In this document: positions 7,411 through 14,987 of the stretch, piece by piece
How positions within the stretch are numbered: position 1 is the first letter of the stretch
How the letters are laid out: each line of letters begins with the position of its first letter
NCBI GenBank assembly: GCA_022508705.1
Contig: JAFLUO010000003.1
Span: forward strand, 1-34,450
DNA: 34,450 nt
Reading direction: 5' to 3'
Source of the DNA: Oscillospiraceae bacterium
GTDB taxonomy: Bacteria > Bacillota > Clostridia > Oscillospirales > Acutalibacteraceae
The notes under the pieces: model-generated
What the model was told of the DNA's origin: nothing
The model's input: the letters and a program-made list of their open reading frames with translations, nothing else
Databases searched by the model: none
Made by a program: the position numbers and the translations under genes

Positions 7411-8976
7411 TTATCTCTTAATATCGTCCCATGCAACGCCGTTGATGTGGAAGAGATCGTCAAATTCATACTTGTTGTTCTCGTCCTTACCGTGGTTTGT
7501 GTACCAAACCTGAGCGAAGAAGGGGTTGGTCTTTGCGATTGAGTCATAATCCCAAGCCTTGTGCGGAATGTAGCACTCGGGGCACCAGTGACCGCCGAGA
7601 AGGATAAGAGCGGGGCTTGCTTCAAACTCTGCGCCGCAGTGACCGCATTTCCATTTAAGCTTAGTTGCCATGTCGCCCTTTGTCATGGTTTCTGACAAGC
7701 ATTCACCGCCACGGAATTTAGCAGCCTGCTTCATATCTTCAATATCAAGCTCTGATTCGGGCTTTGACTCATCATAACCGTGGTCAAGCTTGAATTTTTC
7801 AGCAGCCTCTGTATCCTTTTCAAATTTGATAAGTTCAAAGTCTTCCCACTTTCTCGGAAGCTTTTGCCACTCAGCTTTTGAGCCGTAATAAGCGCTCATA
7901 CGAACCTTATTGTCTTTTTCTGCCCAGTCAAGAGTACCGAAATCAGGAGTTGAAGCTATCTTCTTCATAAATGGCTTGGCGCATGCTGCAACAATGCCCT
8001 TCGGAAGATAGCGCGGAATTTTAAAGTAGAATTCAACCTGATCTGCAAGACGGTTAAAGTAATCTTTAACGGGGAGATTCTCACGGAAATGAAGGAATTC
8101 TTCAAGCTTGTCAGAGTCTGCATAGAACTGACCATGGAAGTTCTTTGTTGTGAACCAATGGGGTTCAAAGAGCTTTTCGGGACCTGCAAGACCGAGTGTG
8201 CCGAGAAGAAGAACCTCAAATTCATAGTTAGAAATTCTGTATTCCTTACCTGAACCAATGTTGTAGAAACGGTTCCAGAAATCAGCGCCGAGGTTGCCCT
8301 TTGCATCTTCGTCACAAAGGTTAGCCATTAAGCGGCCTGAGTCCTCAACAGTACACCATTCAAGAACGCCGTTGATCGGAACATGGAACATGATAGGATC
8401 CATATTTTTAAGAATATTGGGATAAAGAATACCTGACTGACGCATTACAACCCAATTTTTAAGTCCGCTTTCAACAAAAGCTGCCTCAGCACGGCACTTT
8501 GAAACTGCATAATGGTCATAAACAGAAACCTTAAGCGGGTCGCCGCAACGGCCCCAATGAATAGGATAGTTTCTGTCGCCCGTTTCAGCAACTGTACCTA
8601 TGTAGCAAACCTTAATGTCATCAGCATTGGGCTGGGCAAGAACTGCTTTGCAGATATTTTCAGCAGCTCCGATGTTTGTTTTCTGAGTTCTGTAAGGCTT
8701 CCAGTCAGCAGCAGGAGAAACCATACCGCCGATATGAAGAACGTAGTCAGCACCCGTGATAGCTTCCATAAGGCTATCATAATTTGTAAGGTCGCCCCAA
8801 ACAATTTTAACTGCAGGATCATTCATATAATCCTTAAACATTTCTTCGTTCTTGGCGCTCTTTCTTAAAAGAGGAACAATGTTAAATTTGTCCTTTTTGG
8901 CGTAAAGCTCTTTGAATGCGTGAAAGCCCATATTACCTGACGCACCGGTTAGCATTACGGTTTTCTTGTCTGCCAT
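7411..8976 (-). CDS. NAD-dependent epimerase/dehydratase (extended SDR) with C-terminal CxxC...CxxC zinc-ribbon-like extension
   Basis: MADKKTVMLTGASGNMGFHAFKELYAKKDKFNIVPLLRKS... Rossmann motif; C-terminus KWKCGHCGAEFEASPALILLGGHWCPECYIPHKAWDYDS. Start at 8976 behind GGTGGAAATT; the ORF track start at 9156 is too long. Confidence 0.85.
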   Translation of the reverse strand: MADKKTVMLTGASGNMGFHAFKELYAKKDKFNIVPLLRKSAKNEEMFKDYMNDPAVKIVWGDLTNYDSLMEAITGADYVLHIGGMVSPAADWKPYRTQKTNIGAAENICKAVLAQPNADDIKVCYIGTVAETGDRNYPIHWGRCGDPLKVSVYDHYAVSKCRAEAAFVESGLKNWVVMRQSGILYPNILKNMDPIMFHVPINGVLEWCTVEDSGRLMANLCDEDAKGNLGADFWNRFYNIGSGKEYRISNYEFEVLLLGTLGLAGPEKLFEPHWFTTKNFHGQFYADSDKLEEFLHFRENLPVKDYFNRLADQVEFYFKIPRYLPKGIVAACAKPFMKKIASTPDFGTLDWAEKDNKVRMSAYYGSKAEWQKLPRKWEDFELIKFEKDTEAAEKFKLDHGYDESKPESELDIEDMKQAAKFRGGECLSETMTKGDMATKLKWKCGHCGAEFEASPALILLGGHWCPECYIPHKAWDYDSIAKTNPFFAQVWYTNHGKDENNKYEFDDLFHINGVAWDDIKR

Positions 8977-9123
8977 AATTTCCACCTCAACATTTTTTGT
9001 TTTGATTTTAGTAATGATTTTCAGAGAACAAGTCACGTCAAAACATTCTGTAAATATTATAAGCAATTTGAAGTTAATTGTCAATAAAATAACATCACAA
9101 TTCTTGTATGAATATATGAAAAA

Positions 9124-9146
9124 ACCGCCCCTAAAAACGGAGCGGT
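9124..9146 (-). terminator. Terminator of the 9184-10182 gene
   Basis: ACCGCCCC TAAAAAC GGAGCGGT, minus-strand T-run. Confidence 0.65.
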
Positions 9147-9183
9147 CAAAAATCAAGTTAGTCTATAAGTTTATGTACTTATT

Positions 9184-10182
9184 TTAGAAAGCAATTGTGT
9201 ACTCGTCTTTGCACTCAATACCAACTTGAGCATTATTAACTGTAACAACAGCAAGCTTTGCATCAAGTGAAAGGATGCAGGGAGCATCAACAAGAAGATA
9301 AACCATATTACCTGTTGACTTTTCAATCTTGCAGGTTACATTAACATTTTCATAAGCAACTTTAATATTGCTGAGCTTAAGACCGGGAACACTTGAAATT
9401 GAACCTGTAATCTGTGACTCTTCAATAACGTTAGCTACTGCACCTATACCGTCTGCGCCTGAAGCAGGGTTAACAGCATCGTTCATAACGATTGTGACAA
9501 CCTGATAGTTGCCCTCTTCTTTAATTGTTGCTGACTTAACAGTTGCTTTTGTAAGTTTTGTAGCTCCGCCTTTGGGAGGAAGATCTGCTTTGTCAATAAC
9601 CTCGTTGGGCTCTTCCTCTTTCATGAACATGCCCATAAGTGATGATGCAGCACTTGAAAGCTTACCTGCTTCAACAATACCTTTGTAGTTAGTAGCGCCG
9701 CCCTTTGTGTGAGTAACGGTTTTTGCAGATGACTTTACTTTAGCCATAGCTGTCTTGTAAAGGTCAATAGCCTGCTGTGTGCTGTCAACTTTATCTTCAG
9801 TTGCAGCATCGCCTTTACCGTCGTTTGCATTATTGTCGTTGTTGTCGCCTGCGTTGTTACCGTCACCGGGAACATCAGCAGCATCAGAACCGCCGTTGTT
9901 ATCATCACCGGGAACGTCAGCAACGTTAGAACCGCCGTTGTTATTATCACCTGAGCTTACATTGTCTGAGCCTGATGAAACAACGTTACCTCCGTTGTTG
10001 CCACCGCTTACTGCAACGCCGGTATTAGGTGTGAATGCAATTGCCATTGATGCAAAAACAACTACGCAGGCAAGTGCAAAAGCAAAGGTTGTTAAGAAAG
10101 TTTTGCCGAATCTCTTTCTCTTTTCAGCCTTTTTATCAATTTTAGCTTTATACTCTTCGGGTGTAAGAACTTTTTTTGCCAT
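9184..10182 (-). CDS. Membrane-anchored extracytoplasmic hypothetical protein with Asn/Gly/Asp/Ser-rich repeat linker
   Basis: Lys/Arg-rich N-terminus, single TM (FLTTFAFALACVVVFASMAIAF), then low-complexity linker with repeated ADVPGD-NNGGS, then a globular C-terminus. Confidence 0.75.
   Translation of the reverse strand: MAKKVLTPEEYKAKIDKKAEKRKRFGKTFLTTFAFALACVVVFASMAIAFTPNTGVAVSGGNNGGNVVSSGSDNVSSGDNNNGGSNVADVPGDDNNGGSDAADVPGDGNNAGDNNDNNANDGKGDAATEDKVDSTQQAIDLYKTAMAKVKSSAKTVTHTKGGATNYKGIVEAGKLSSAASSLMGMFMKEEEPNEVIDKADLPPKGGATKLTKATVKSATIKEEGNYQVVTIVMNDAVNPASGADGIGAVANVIEESQITGSISSVPGLKLSNIKVAYENVNVTCKIEKSTGNMVYLLVDAPCILSLDAKLAVVTVNNAQVGIECKDEYTIAF
9863..9946 (-). repeat. Two tandem 42-bp coding repeats (14-aa unit)
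   Basis: TCACCGGGAAC(A/G)TCAGCA... units at 9863 and 9905 encoding a DNNGGS-ADVPG-type unit. Confidence 0.75.
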
Positions 10183-10273
10183 AAGTATAATATCCCCTTT
10201 CTAATTCTTTACCCTATAAATTTACAACAAAAATCGAAAAAAGTCAATAGTTATCTTGAAAAAGGTGAAAAGA

Positions 10274-10308
10274 AAATTCTGCCTTAAAAATTTTTCAAGG
10301 CAGAATTT
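10274..10308 (-). terminator. Terminator of the 10343-10777 gene
   Basis: AAATTCTGCCTT...AAGGCAGAATTT, 12-bp stem with minus-strand T-rich tail. Confidence 0.65.
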
Positions 10309-10342
10309 AATGAAAATAGCGGTAAATTGTATAATTTTCGGC

Positions 10343-10777
10343 TTATAGGTATGATTTCATTTGATCTCTAAGCTTTTCTTCAAGTTTAATAAGCTTTTTG
10401 CAAATATCCTTTGCCCGTTCTTCTGCAGCCTCATATTCATTCAAATACCTGTTAAGAGATTTCACACCCATATTACAGCCATCGGTCATAAGATCTGCAA
10501 TAGTTTCATCACTGTGCTCTACAGCCAGTTTGAATTCTGTTTTCATTTTTGACATGCCCGCCGCTATTGGGTTTGCATTCTTGCCGTCGTCGCCGTACTC
10601 GTCTAGCATTTTTTCGATAAGCTCACGCAAATCCTCATGCTCTATTCGGCAGTCATTCAGAAAATCAACGAGCTTATGGCTCTTTACTTTTCCCAAAACA
10701 TCGTCTATTGACGATATTCCCATTTTAACTCCGGCGTCACACTCACGCAAAAGTTTAATTGTATCCTGTTCTATCAT
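10343..10777 (-). CDS. Hypothetical helical-bundle protein (DUF2383/ferritin-like appearance)
   Basis: All-helical sequence with ISSIDDVLGKVKSHKLVDFLNDCRIEHEDLRELIEKML; family assignment is tentative. Confidence 0.6.
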   Translation of the reverse strand: MIEQDTIKLLRECDAGVKMGISSIDDVLGKVKSHKLVDFLNDCRIEHEDLRELIEKMLDEYGDDGKNANPIAAGMSKMKTEFKLAVEHSDETIADLMTDGCNMGVKSLNRYLNEYEAAEERAKDICKKLIKLEEKLRDQMKSYL

Positions 10778-10848
10778 ATTGAATCCTCCTTTAAGCTATT
10801 ATTTCCCAAACAAACAAAATATATTACATATAATTGTCTATAATATTC

Positions 10849-10894
10849 TTGAAAAACCGTATATTTTTCTGTTATACTGTAATATATACAGTAT
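10849..10894 (+). promoter_or_regulatory. Promoter plus overlapping inverted-repeat operator upstream of the carboxypeptidase operon
   Basis: TTGAAA (10849-10854) - 18 nt - TATACT (10873-10878); perfect 8-bp inverted repeat ATACTGTA-ATATA-TACAGTAT (10874-10894) overlaps the -10. Confidence 0.55.
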
Positions 10895-10930
10895 CAATTA
10901 TTTTATAGCTTCATTTAAGGTGATTAAAAC

Positions 10931-11887
10931 ATGAGAAGTAAAAAGAAAAAAGTAAATGCAACCGCCGTTTTATCGGTTATTTGTGTTCTTGCGGCTGTAA
11001 TATTTATCATAATTGCCGTAAATGTAACAAAAGACGGTAAATCGCCTACTTTGAATGAGAGCGGTTCATTGGAAAACATTAACAACTCAGCAGAGAAAAA
11101 CGAAAGCAAAAGCGAAGGTCAAAGTGATAAGCCGACTGAAAGTGCAACTGTCAGCAACAGTCAGCCTCAAAATGAAGAGCCTTCCGTTTCTTCTGCCCAA
11201 ACAGGCTCGTTTTATGACAATGTAAAATACCGTTCACCTACCGCCAAAACAGCAGATATTTTCAAGCACGGGCGAAATCTTATGCTTCTCAACAATGACT
11301 GGGAGCTTCCCGAAGATTTTGAATGGGATTTGGTTTATTGGTCAAACGGTAAAAGCGTTGATGCCCTCAGCCTTAATTACAAGGAGTACGATCAGGTTTT
11401 TGCTGTTGACAGATCCGCATACCAGCCCTTAAAGGATATGTTTGCCGCGGCGGAAAAAGCAGGAGTTCCGCTTCAAATGGTATCGCCTTACCGAAGCATT
11501 CAAAAGCAGGACAGGCTCTTTACTGAATCCGTAAACTATTATATAAATCAGGGTTATTCTGAGAGTGAAGCCATTAAAAAAGCAAATGTCGCCCGAACTT
11601 TTACCGGAACGAGCGAACATAACACTGGGTTTGGATTTGATATTTTAGAAAAAGGAAATTGGACGCTTTCTGAAAACTTTGACAAAACCGCACAGTTTAA
11701 ATGGCTTGCGGAGAATGCCGAAAATTACGGTTTTATTCTGAGATATCAAAAAGACAAAACCGATATAACGGGAATAATGTATGAGCCGTGGCATTTCCGC
11801 TATGTAGGTGTTGAAGACGCTAAAAAAATAAACAGCATGAATATGTGTCTTGAAGAATATATTGCATATTTGGAAGGTGAAATATGA
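10931..11887 (+). CDS. M15 family D-alanyl-D-alanine carboxypeptidase (VanY-like), membrane-anchored
   Basis: N-terminal TM, then VSPYRSIQKQDRLF, TGTSEHNTGFGFDI and EPWHFRYVG: M15B signature. Confidence 0.92.
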   Translation: MRSKKKKVNATAVLSVICVLAAVIFIIIAVNVTKDGKSPTLNESGSLENINNSAEKNESKSEGQSDKPTESATVSNSQPQNEEPSVSSAQTGSFYDNVKYRSPTAKTADIFKHGRNLMLLNNDWELPEDFEWDLVYWSNGKSVDALSLNYKEYDQVFAVDRSAYQPLKDMFAAAEKAGVPLQMVSPYRSIQKQDRLFTESVNYYINQGYSESEAIKKANVARTFTGTSEHNTGFGFDILEKGNWTLSENFDKTAQFKWLAENAENYGFILRYQKDKTDITGIMYEPWHFRYVGVEDAKKINSMNMCLEEYIAYLEGEI

Positions 11888-12645
11888 AAAGAGTTTTATT
11901 TTGGTATCGGTGGTGGGTAGGATTTTTGGCATATTGCCTTTTCTGTTTAGTGCCCAGGCTTTTAATACTTAAAATAACAGCAAAAAAGCACGGGTCTGAA
12001 AAGGCAGAACAGGAAGCCTTTAAAGCAGTACAAAAATGGGCGGCAATGTGTATTAAAACGGCAAAGCACACCTTCACTGTGAACGGTCTTGAAAAAGTGC
12101 CAACGGACAGACCCGTTCTTTTCGTTTCCAATCACGAAAGTTACGGCGACATACCCGTGATTATTCACGCTCTTAAAGGCCATAATGTGGGCTTTATACT
12201 TAAATCAACGTTGCTCGGTATTCCGTTTATCGGCGATTATCTAAAATATATGCACTGCGTTTCTGTGGATCAGTCGAATATGCGTTCTGCGGCAAAATCG
12301 GTTAATTTGGCGGCGCAGGAAATTGAAAACGGTCATTCACTCGTTATTTTTCCTGAAGGAAAAAGAAGCTTTAATAATTTTCCGGGCGAATTTAAAAACG
12401 GCGCTTTCAAGATAGCTATGAAAACGGGTGTAACGATAGTTCCGATTTATATTCATAACGTTCATTACAGTTATGAAGGTAACGGCTGCATGGTAACACC
12501 TGCAGACATCACCGTCAATATTTTAGACCCCATTGAAACGGGTACACTTACACGTTCCGAGATGCAACTGCTGAATGTTAAGGTTTATAATATTATTTCG
12601 TCATTTGCGGAAGATTTTAATGCGGAATATGGCAGTAAAAGGTAA
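11884..12645 (+). CDS. 1-acyl-sn-glycerol-3-phosphate acyltransferase (PlsC-like)
   Basis: NHESYGDIPVI (HX4D), FPEGKRS, TIVPIYIHN motifs; ATGA overlap with the carboxypeptidase. Confidence 0.9.
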   Translation: MKRVLFWYRWWVGFLAYCLFCLVPRLLILKITAKKHGSEKAEQEAFKAVQKWAAMCIKTAKHTFTVNGLEKVPTDRPVLFVSNHESYGDIPVIIHALKGHNVGFILKSTLLGIPFIGDYLKYMHCVSVDQSNMRSAAKSVNLAAQEIENGHSLVIFPEGKRSFNNFPGEFKNGAFKIAMKTGVTIVPIYIHNVHYSYEGNGCMVTPADITVNILDPIETGTLTRSEMQLLNVKVYNIISSFAEDFNAEYGSKR

Positions 12646-12667
12646 TTGTGTCCTCATATACAAAAAG

Positions 12668-12700
12668 CCCTCAGAGTTTAAATCTCTGAGGGTTTAATAT
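12668..12700. terminator. Bidirectional terminator between the acyltransferase and holin genes
   Basis: CCCTCAGAG TTTAAAT CTCTGAGGG, 9-bp perfect stem, A/T flanks. Confidence 0.7.
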
Positions 12701-12720
12701 TTTAGACGCCATATTTTGCG

Positions 12721-12963
12721 TTATTCTTCTTTTTTTAACTGTTTAAATACCTGATTTCCGTAAACCGCTGTTCCGGTTATTAAAACTCCTTGAATTACAG
12801 CCTCTGCGTTAAATCCCATTATTGCTACTGCTCCCGTTATACCGAAAAAGAGCAAAATCAACGGGATATATTTATCGGCTATTTTGGGAAATCCTTTAAT
12901 AATCATACCAATGATGTTCAGCACGGGAATCAGTATAAGCGCATGCTCTGTTATATATTGCAT
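12721..12963 (-). CDS. Phage holin family protein (superfamily V-like)
   Basis: MQYITEHALILIPVLNIIGMIIKGFPKIADKYIPLILLFFGITGAVAIMGF...QGVLITGTAVYGNQVFKQLKKEE: small multi-TM with charged tail next to a lysozyme gene. Start at the internal ATG 12963. Confidence 0.8.
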   Translation of the reverse strand: MQYITEHALILIPVLNIIGMIIKGFPKIADKYIPLILLFFGITGAVAIMGFNAEAVIQGVLITGTAVYGNQVFKQLKKEE

Positions 12964-12977
12964 AACCCTTCTCCTTA

Positions 12978-13232
12978 TTAAAAAATCAGGCTCACAAGCA
13001 CTCCGCAAGCGGCGGAAATGAGCGCAACGATTAGCTTATCCCAAAACTGGCCGGGCCGCTTTTTGAGCGACTCAAGCCCTTCTTTTAATTCGCTGAGTGA
13101 CGCAAGAACAATGTCAAGCTTTGTTTCGCTTCGCACCTGTTCAAGCGTTATTGCATTCAAATTTCCCATTAGTTCATGTGTCTCTGCCTCTAACTTTGAA
13201 ACACGAAGCTCCAAAGACTCGAAATCGTTCAA
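12978..13232 (-). CDS. XhlA/hemolysin-like small phage protein (coiled coil plus C-terminal TM)
   Basis: LNDFESLELRVSKLEAETHELMGNLNAITLEQVRSETKLDIVLASLSELKEGLESLKKR...KLIVALISAACGVLVSLIF; TTG start at 13232 preceded by GGGGTGA fits better than the track start at 13262. Confidence 0.65.
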   Translation of the reverse strand: MNDFESLELRVSKLEAETHELMGNLNAITLEQVRSETKLDIVLASLSELKEGLESLKKRPGQFWDKLIVALISAACGVLVSLIF

Positions 13233-13236
13233 TTCA

Positions 13237-14106
13237 TCACCCCAAATCTGCCCTTTCAACAAAGCCCGTTACATACTTTGAAATCGGTACGCGCTCAACA
13301 TTTTTGAGCGAATTGGTAACTCTGTACCTGCCGTCAAGATAAATCCCGTCGTAAATATAATAAGTGCCGGAAATTGTGTTTGACACACGCTCTGTATAAG
13401 CGCTTGTATAGAGCTTGGCATTTTTTAGAACAACCTTTTGCCCTGCCTTGTAGCCCTTTGGCGGAGCGGGTGTTTCAACTTCCTTTCCGTATCCGTTAAG
13501 ACCGTTGTATTTCATTATTGCAGGGTAATTTTTATAAGACTCGTCAAGGTCAACAGCCGTAGAAATACCGTCCACTTTTCCCGTTGACGATTTCTGCCAA
13601 ATACCGTAAGGTCTTTGAAATGTTGGCTTATTATTCCACTGAGCAAGCCAGATGTCATATTTCTTAAAAATTTCGTCGGTAAAATAATTATTCAGCCAAT
13701 AAAGACTTGAATAAATCATTACATAATAGCCGTTTTTTTCCATGGTTTCGCAAAAGGCATTTGCTATTTCCGAAATCTTTGCTTTGCCGAGAGCCTGAAT
13801 GCGACTGTCTTCCATGTCGTATGCTATGGGGTACTCAAATTTTTTGCCCTTAATGACCGACAGGCAGTATTCAGCCTCTTTTTTTGCCTCTTCCGGTGTT
13901 GTGGCGTATGCAAAGTGATATGCGCCCACATTCACGCCTACATCCTTTGCATTTTTGTAATTAGCTTCAAAACGAACATCCTTTTGCCCGTTCGTTCCGC
14001 CGAAAGAGCTTCTGATCATAACGAAATTTATTCCGCTGTTTTTAACCTTAGACCAGTTTATCTCTCCCTGCCATTTTGATACGTCTATTCCTCTGTATGA
14101 CTCCAA
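13237..14106 (-). CDS. GH25 family lysozyme (endolysin, N-acetylmuramidase) with C-terminal SH3-like region
   Basis: YRGIDVSKWQGEINWSKVKNSGINFVMIRSSFGG...YHFAYATTPEEAKKEAEYCL...YPIAYDMEDSR...DIWLAQWNN...GIWQKSSTGKVDGISTAVDLDESY. Confidence 0.95.
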   Translation of the reverse strand: MESYRGIDVSKWQGEINWSKVKNSGINFVMIRSSFGGTNGQKDVRFEANYKNAKDVGVNVGAYHFAYATTPEEAKKEAEYCLSVIKGKKFEYPIAYDMEDSRIQALGKAKISEIANAFCETMEKNGYYVMIYSSLYWLNNYFTDEIFKKYDIWLAQWNNKPTFQRPYGIWQKSSTGKVDGISTAVDLDESYKNYPAIMKYNGLNGYGKEVETPAPPKGYKAGQKVVLKNAKLYTSAYTERVSNTISGTYYIYDGIYLDGRYRVTNSLKNVERVPISKYVTGFVERADLG

Positions 14107-14142
14107 AACAATATCTCCTTTTTATTTACTCCCCTTAACATA

Positions 14143-14376
14143 TTATGCGTTTGGGGAATTATCTCCATAAAATTTAATAAGATGCTCCGAATTTGCTTTA
14201 AGTTCCCTGCCAATTTCGTAAAGAATACCGAGTGTTCTCTTTAATTCCGAAAGCAACAGCTCGTCGCCGTCCGCTTTCTTTATTTTTTCCTTGCACGCTT
14301 CAATGTTTTTCTGATTAAGTTTAATGTACCCAGCGTATTCCTCCCCCAGCTCTTTTAGCGTCTTGTTTTTATTCAA
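14143..14376 (-). CDS. Small coiled-coil hypothetical protein of the lysis cassette
   Basis: 77-aa helical ORF starting in an ATGA overlap with the sigma-like gene. Confidence 0.7.
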   Translation of the reverse strand: MNKNKTLKELGEEYAGYIKLNQKNIEACKEKIKKADGDELLLSELKRTLGILYEIGRELKANSEHLIKFYGDNSPNA

Positions 14377-14777
14377 CTGACAGCCCCCTTCACAAATTTA
14401 ACAAGCTCCCCCGCCGATAAATCCTCAGAAAATCCCTCATATTCCAAAACGTATTTTAGTGTGTTTTCGATTTTTCCAAGTCCGCTGTTGAGATTTCTGT
14501 ACACACTTGAACGGGAAATATTGCAGATTTTCGATATGGCAAGTGCATTAAACCCATCATAATAAAAAAGCCTGATTACGTTTTTTTCAGTTTCATCAAG
14601 CTCGTTTTCGATTACACTTTTTACGGTTCTTTCCAAGTTTTTCATTTTATTTACAACGATGAATCGGACCGCTTCCTGCACCTCAGATTCATCGGTAAAT
14701 TCAAGATTTTCCGTTAAAAAGAAGTATTCGTTTACTCCAAGGTATTTGATTTTGTTTTCGTTTAATAAAACATACAT
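14373..14777 (-). CDS. Sigma-70 region-4-like / phage late regulator-like HTH protein
   Basis: ELDETEKNVIRLFYYDGFNALAISKICNISRSSVYRNLNSGLGKIENTLKYVL is a region-4-like HTH; ATG at 14777 with GGGAGGTGG spacing chosen over the GTG at 14786. Confidence 0.75.
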   Translation of the reverse strand: MYVLLNENKIKYLGVNEYFFLTENLEFTDESEVQEAVRFIVVNKMKNLERTVKSVIENELDETEKNVIRLFYYDGFNALAISKICNISRSSVYRNLNSGLGKIENTLKYVLEYEGFSEDLSAGELVKFVKGAVS

Positions 14778-14829
14778 TAAGGCCACCTCCCTGCGATTTA
14801 GAATTTTTTAGTCTACATTCAGAAAAGAA

Positions 14830-14851
14830 AAAACGCCGAAAAAGGCGTTTT
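14830..14851 (-). terminator. Intrinsic terminator-like hairpin inside the leader of the lysis cassette (candidate attenuator)
   Basis: Minus strand AAAACGCC TTTTTC GGCGTTTT TT; 8-bp stem followed by T-run, between promoter and first gene. Confidence 0.65.
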
Positions 14852-14862
14852 AAATTTATTTT

Positions 14863-14880
14863 ACCGAACAAATGTTCGGT
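14863..14880. promoter_or_regulatory. LexA/SOS box upstream of the lysis cassette
   Basis: ACCGAACAAATGTTCGGT: perfect palindrome with a 2-nt centre, contains CGAACAAATGTTCG matching the Gram-positive LexA consensus CGAACRNRYGTTYG. Confidence 0.8.
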
Positions 14881-14891
14881 TTACATTTTCT

Positions 14892-14920
14892 ATTTTAGCA
14901 ATATATTTGTACTTTGTCAA
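14892..14920 (-). promoter_or_regulatory. SigmaA-type promoter driving the lysis cassette
   Basis: Minus strand TTGACA (14915-14920) - 17 nt - TAAAAT (14892-14897); predicted start just upstream of the LexA box. Confidence 0.8.
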
Positions 14921-14934
14921 GAGAAAAAATAAAA

Positions 14935-14960
14935 AACGGAAGCCTGTTAAGACTTCCGTT
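14935..14960 (-). terminator. Terminator of the cell-wall protein gene
   Basis: AACGGAAG...CTTCCGTT with minus-strand TTTTTT. Confidence 0.65.
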
Positions 14961-14987
14961 ATGTATTAAGCAATGTTAAATTTTAAA

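Noticed and set aside
7411-9156. Using the track's 581-aa start for the epimerase
   Set aside because: The first 60 residues are hydrophobic/AT-driven and lack an RBS, whereas ATG 8976 has a good RBS directly before a Rossmann motif.
10398-10934. 178-aa plus-strand ORF
   Set aside because: Antisense to the helical-bundle gene 10343-10777 and running through the promoter region; no domain-like sequence.
12721-14786. Calling the region a prophage
   Set aside because: Only lysis and regulator genes are present; no integrase, att-like repeats, terminase, capsid, portal or tail genes were found in the window.
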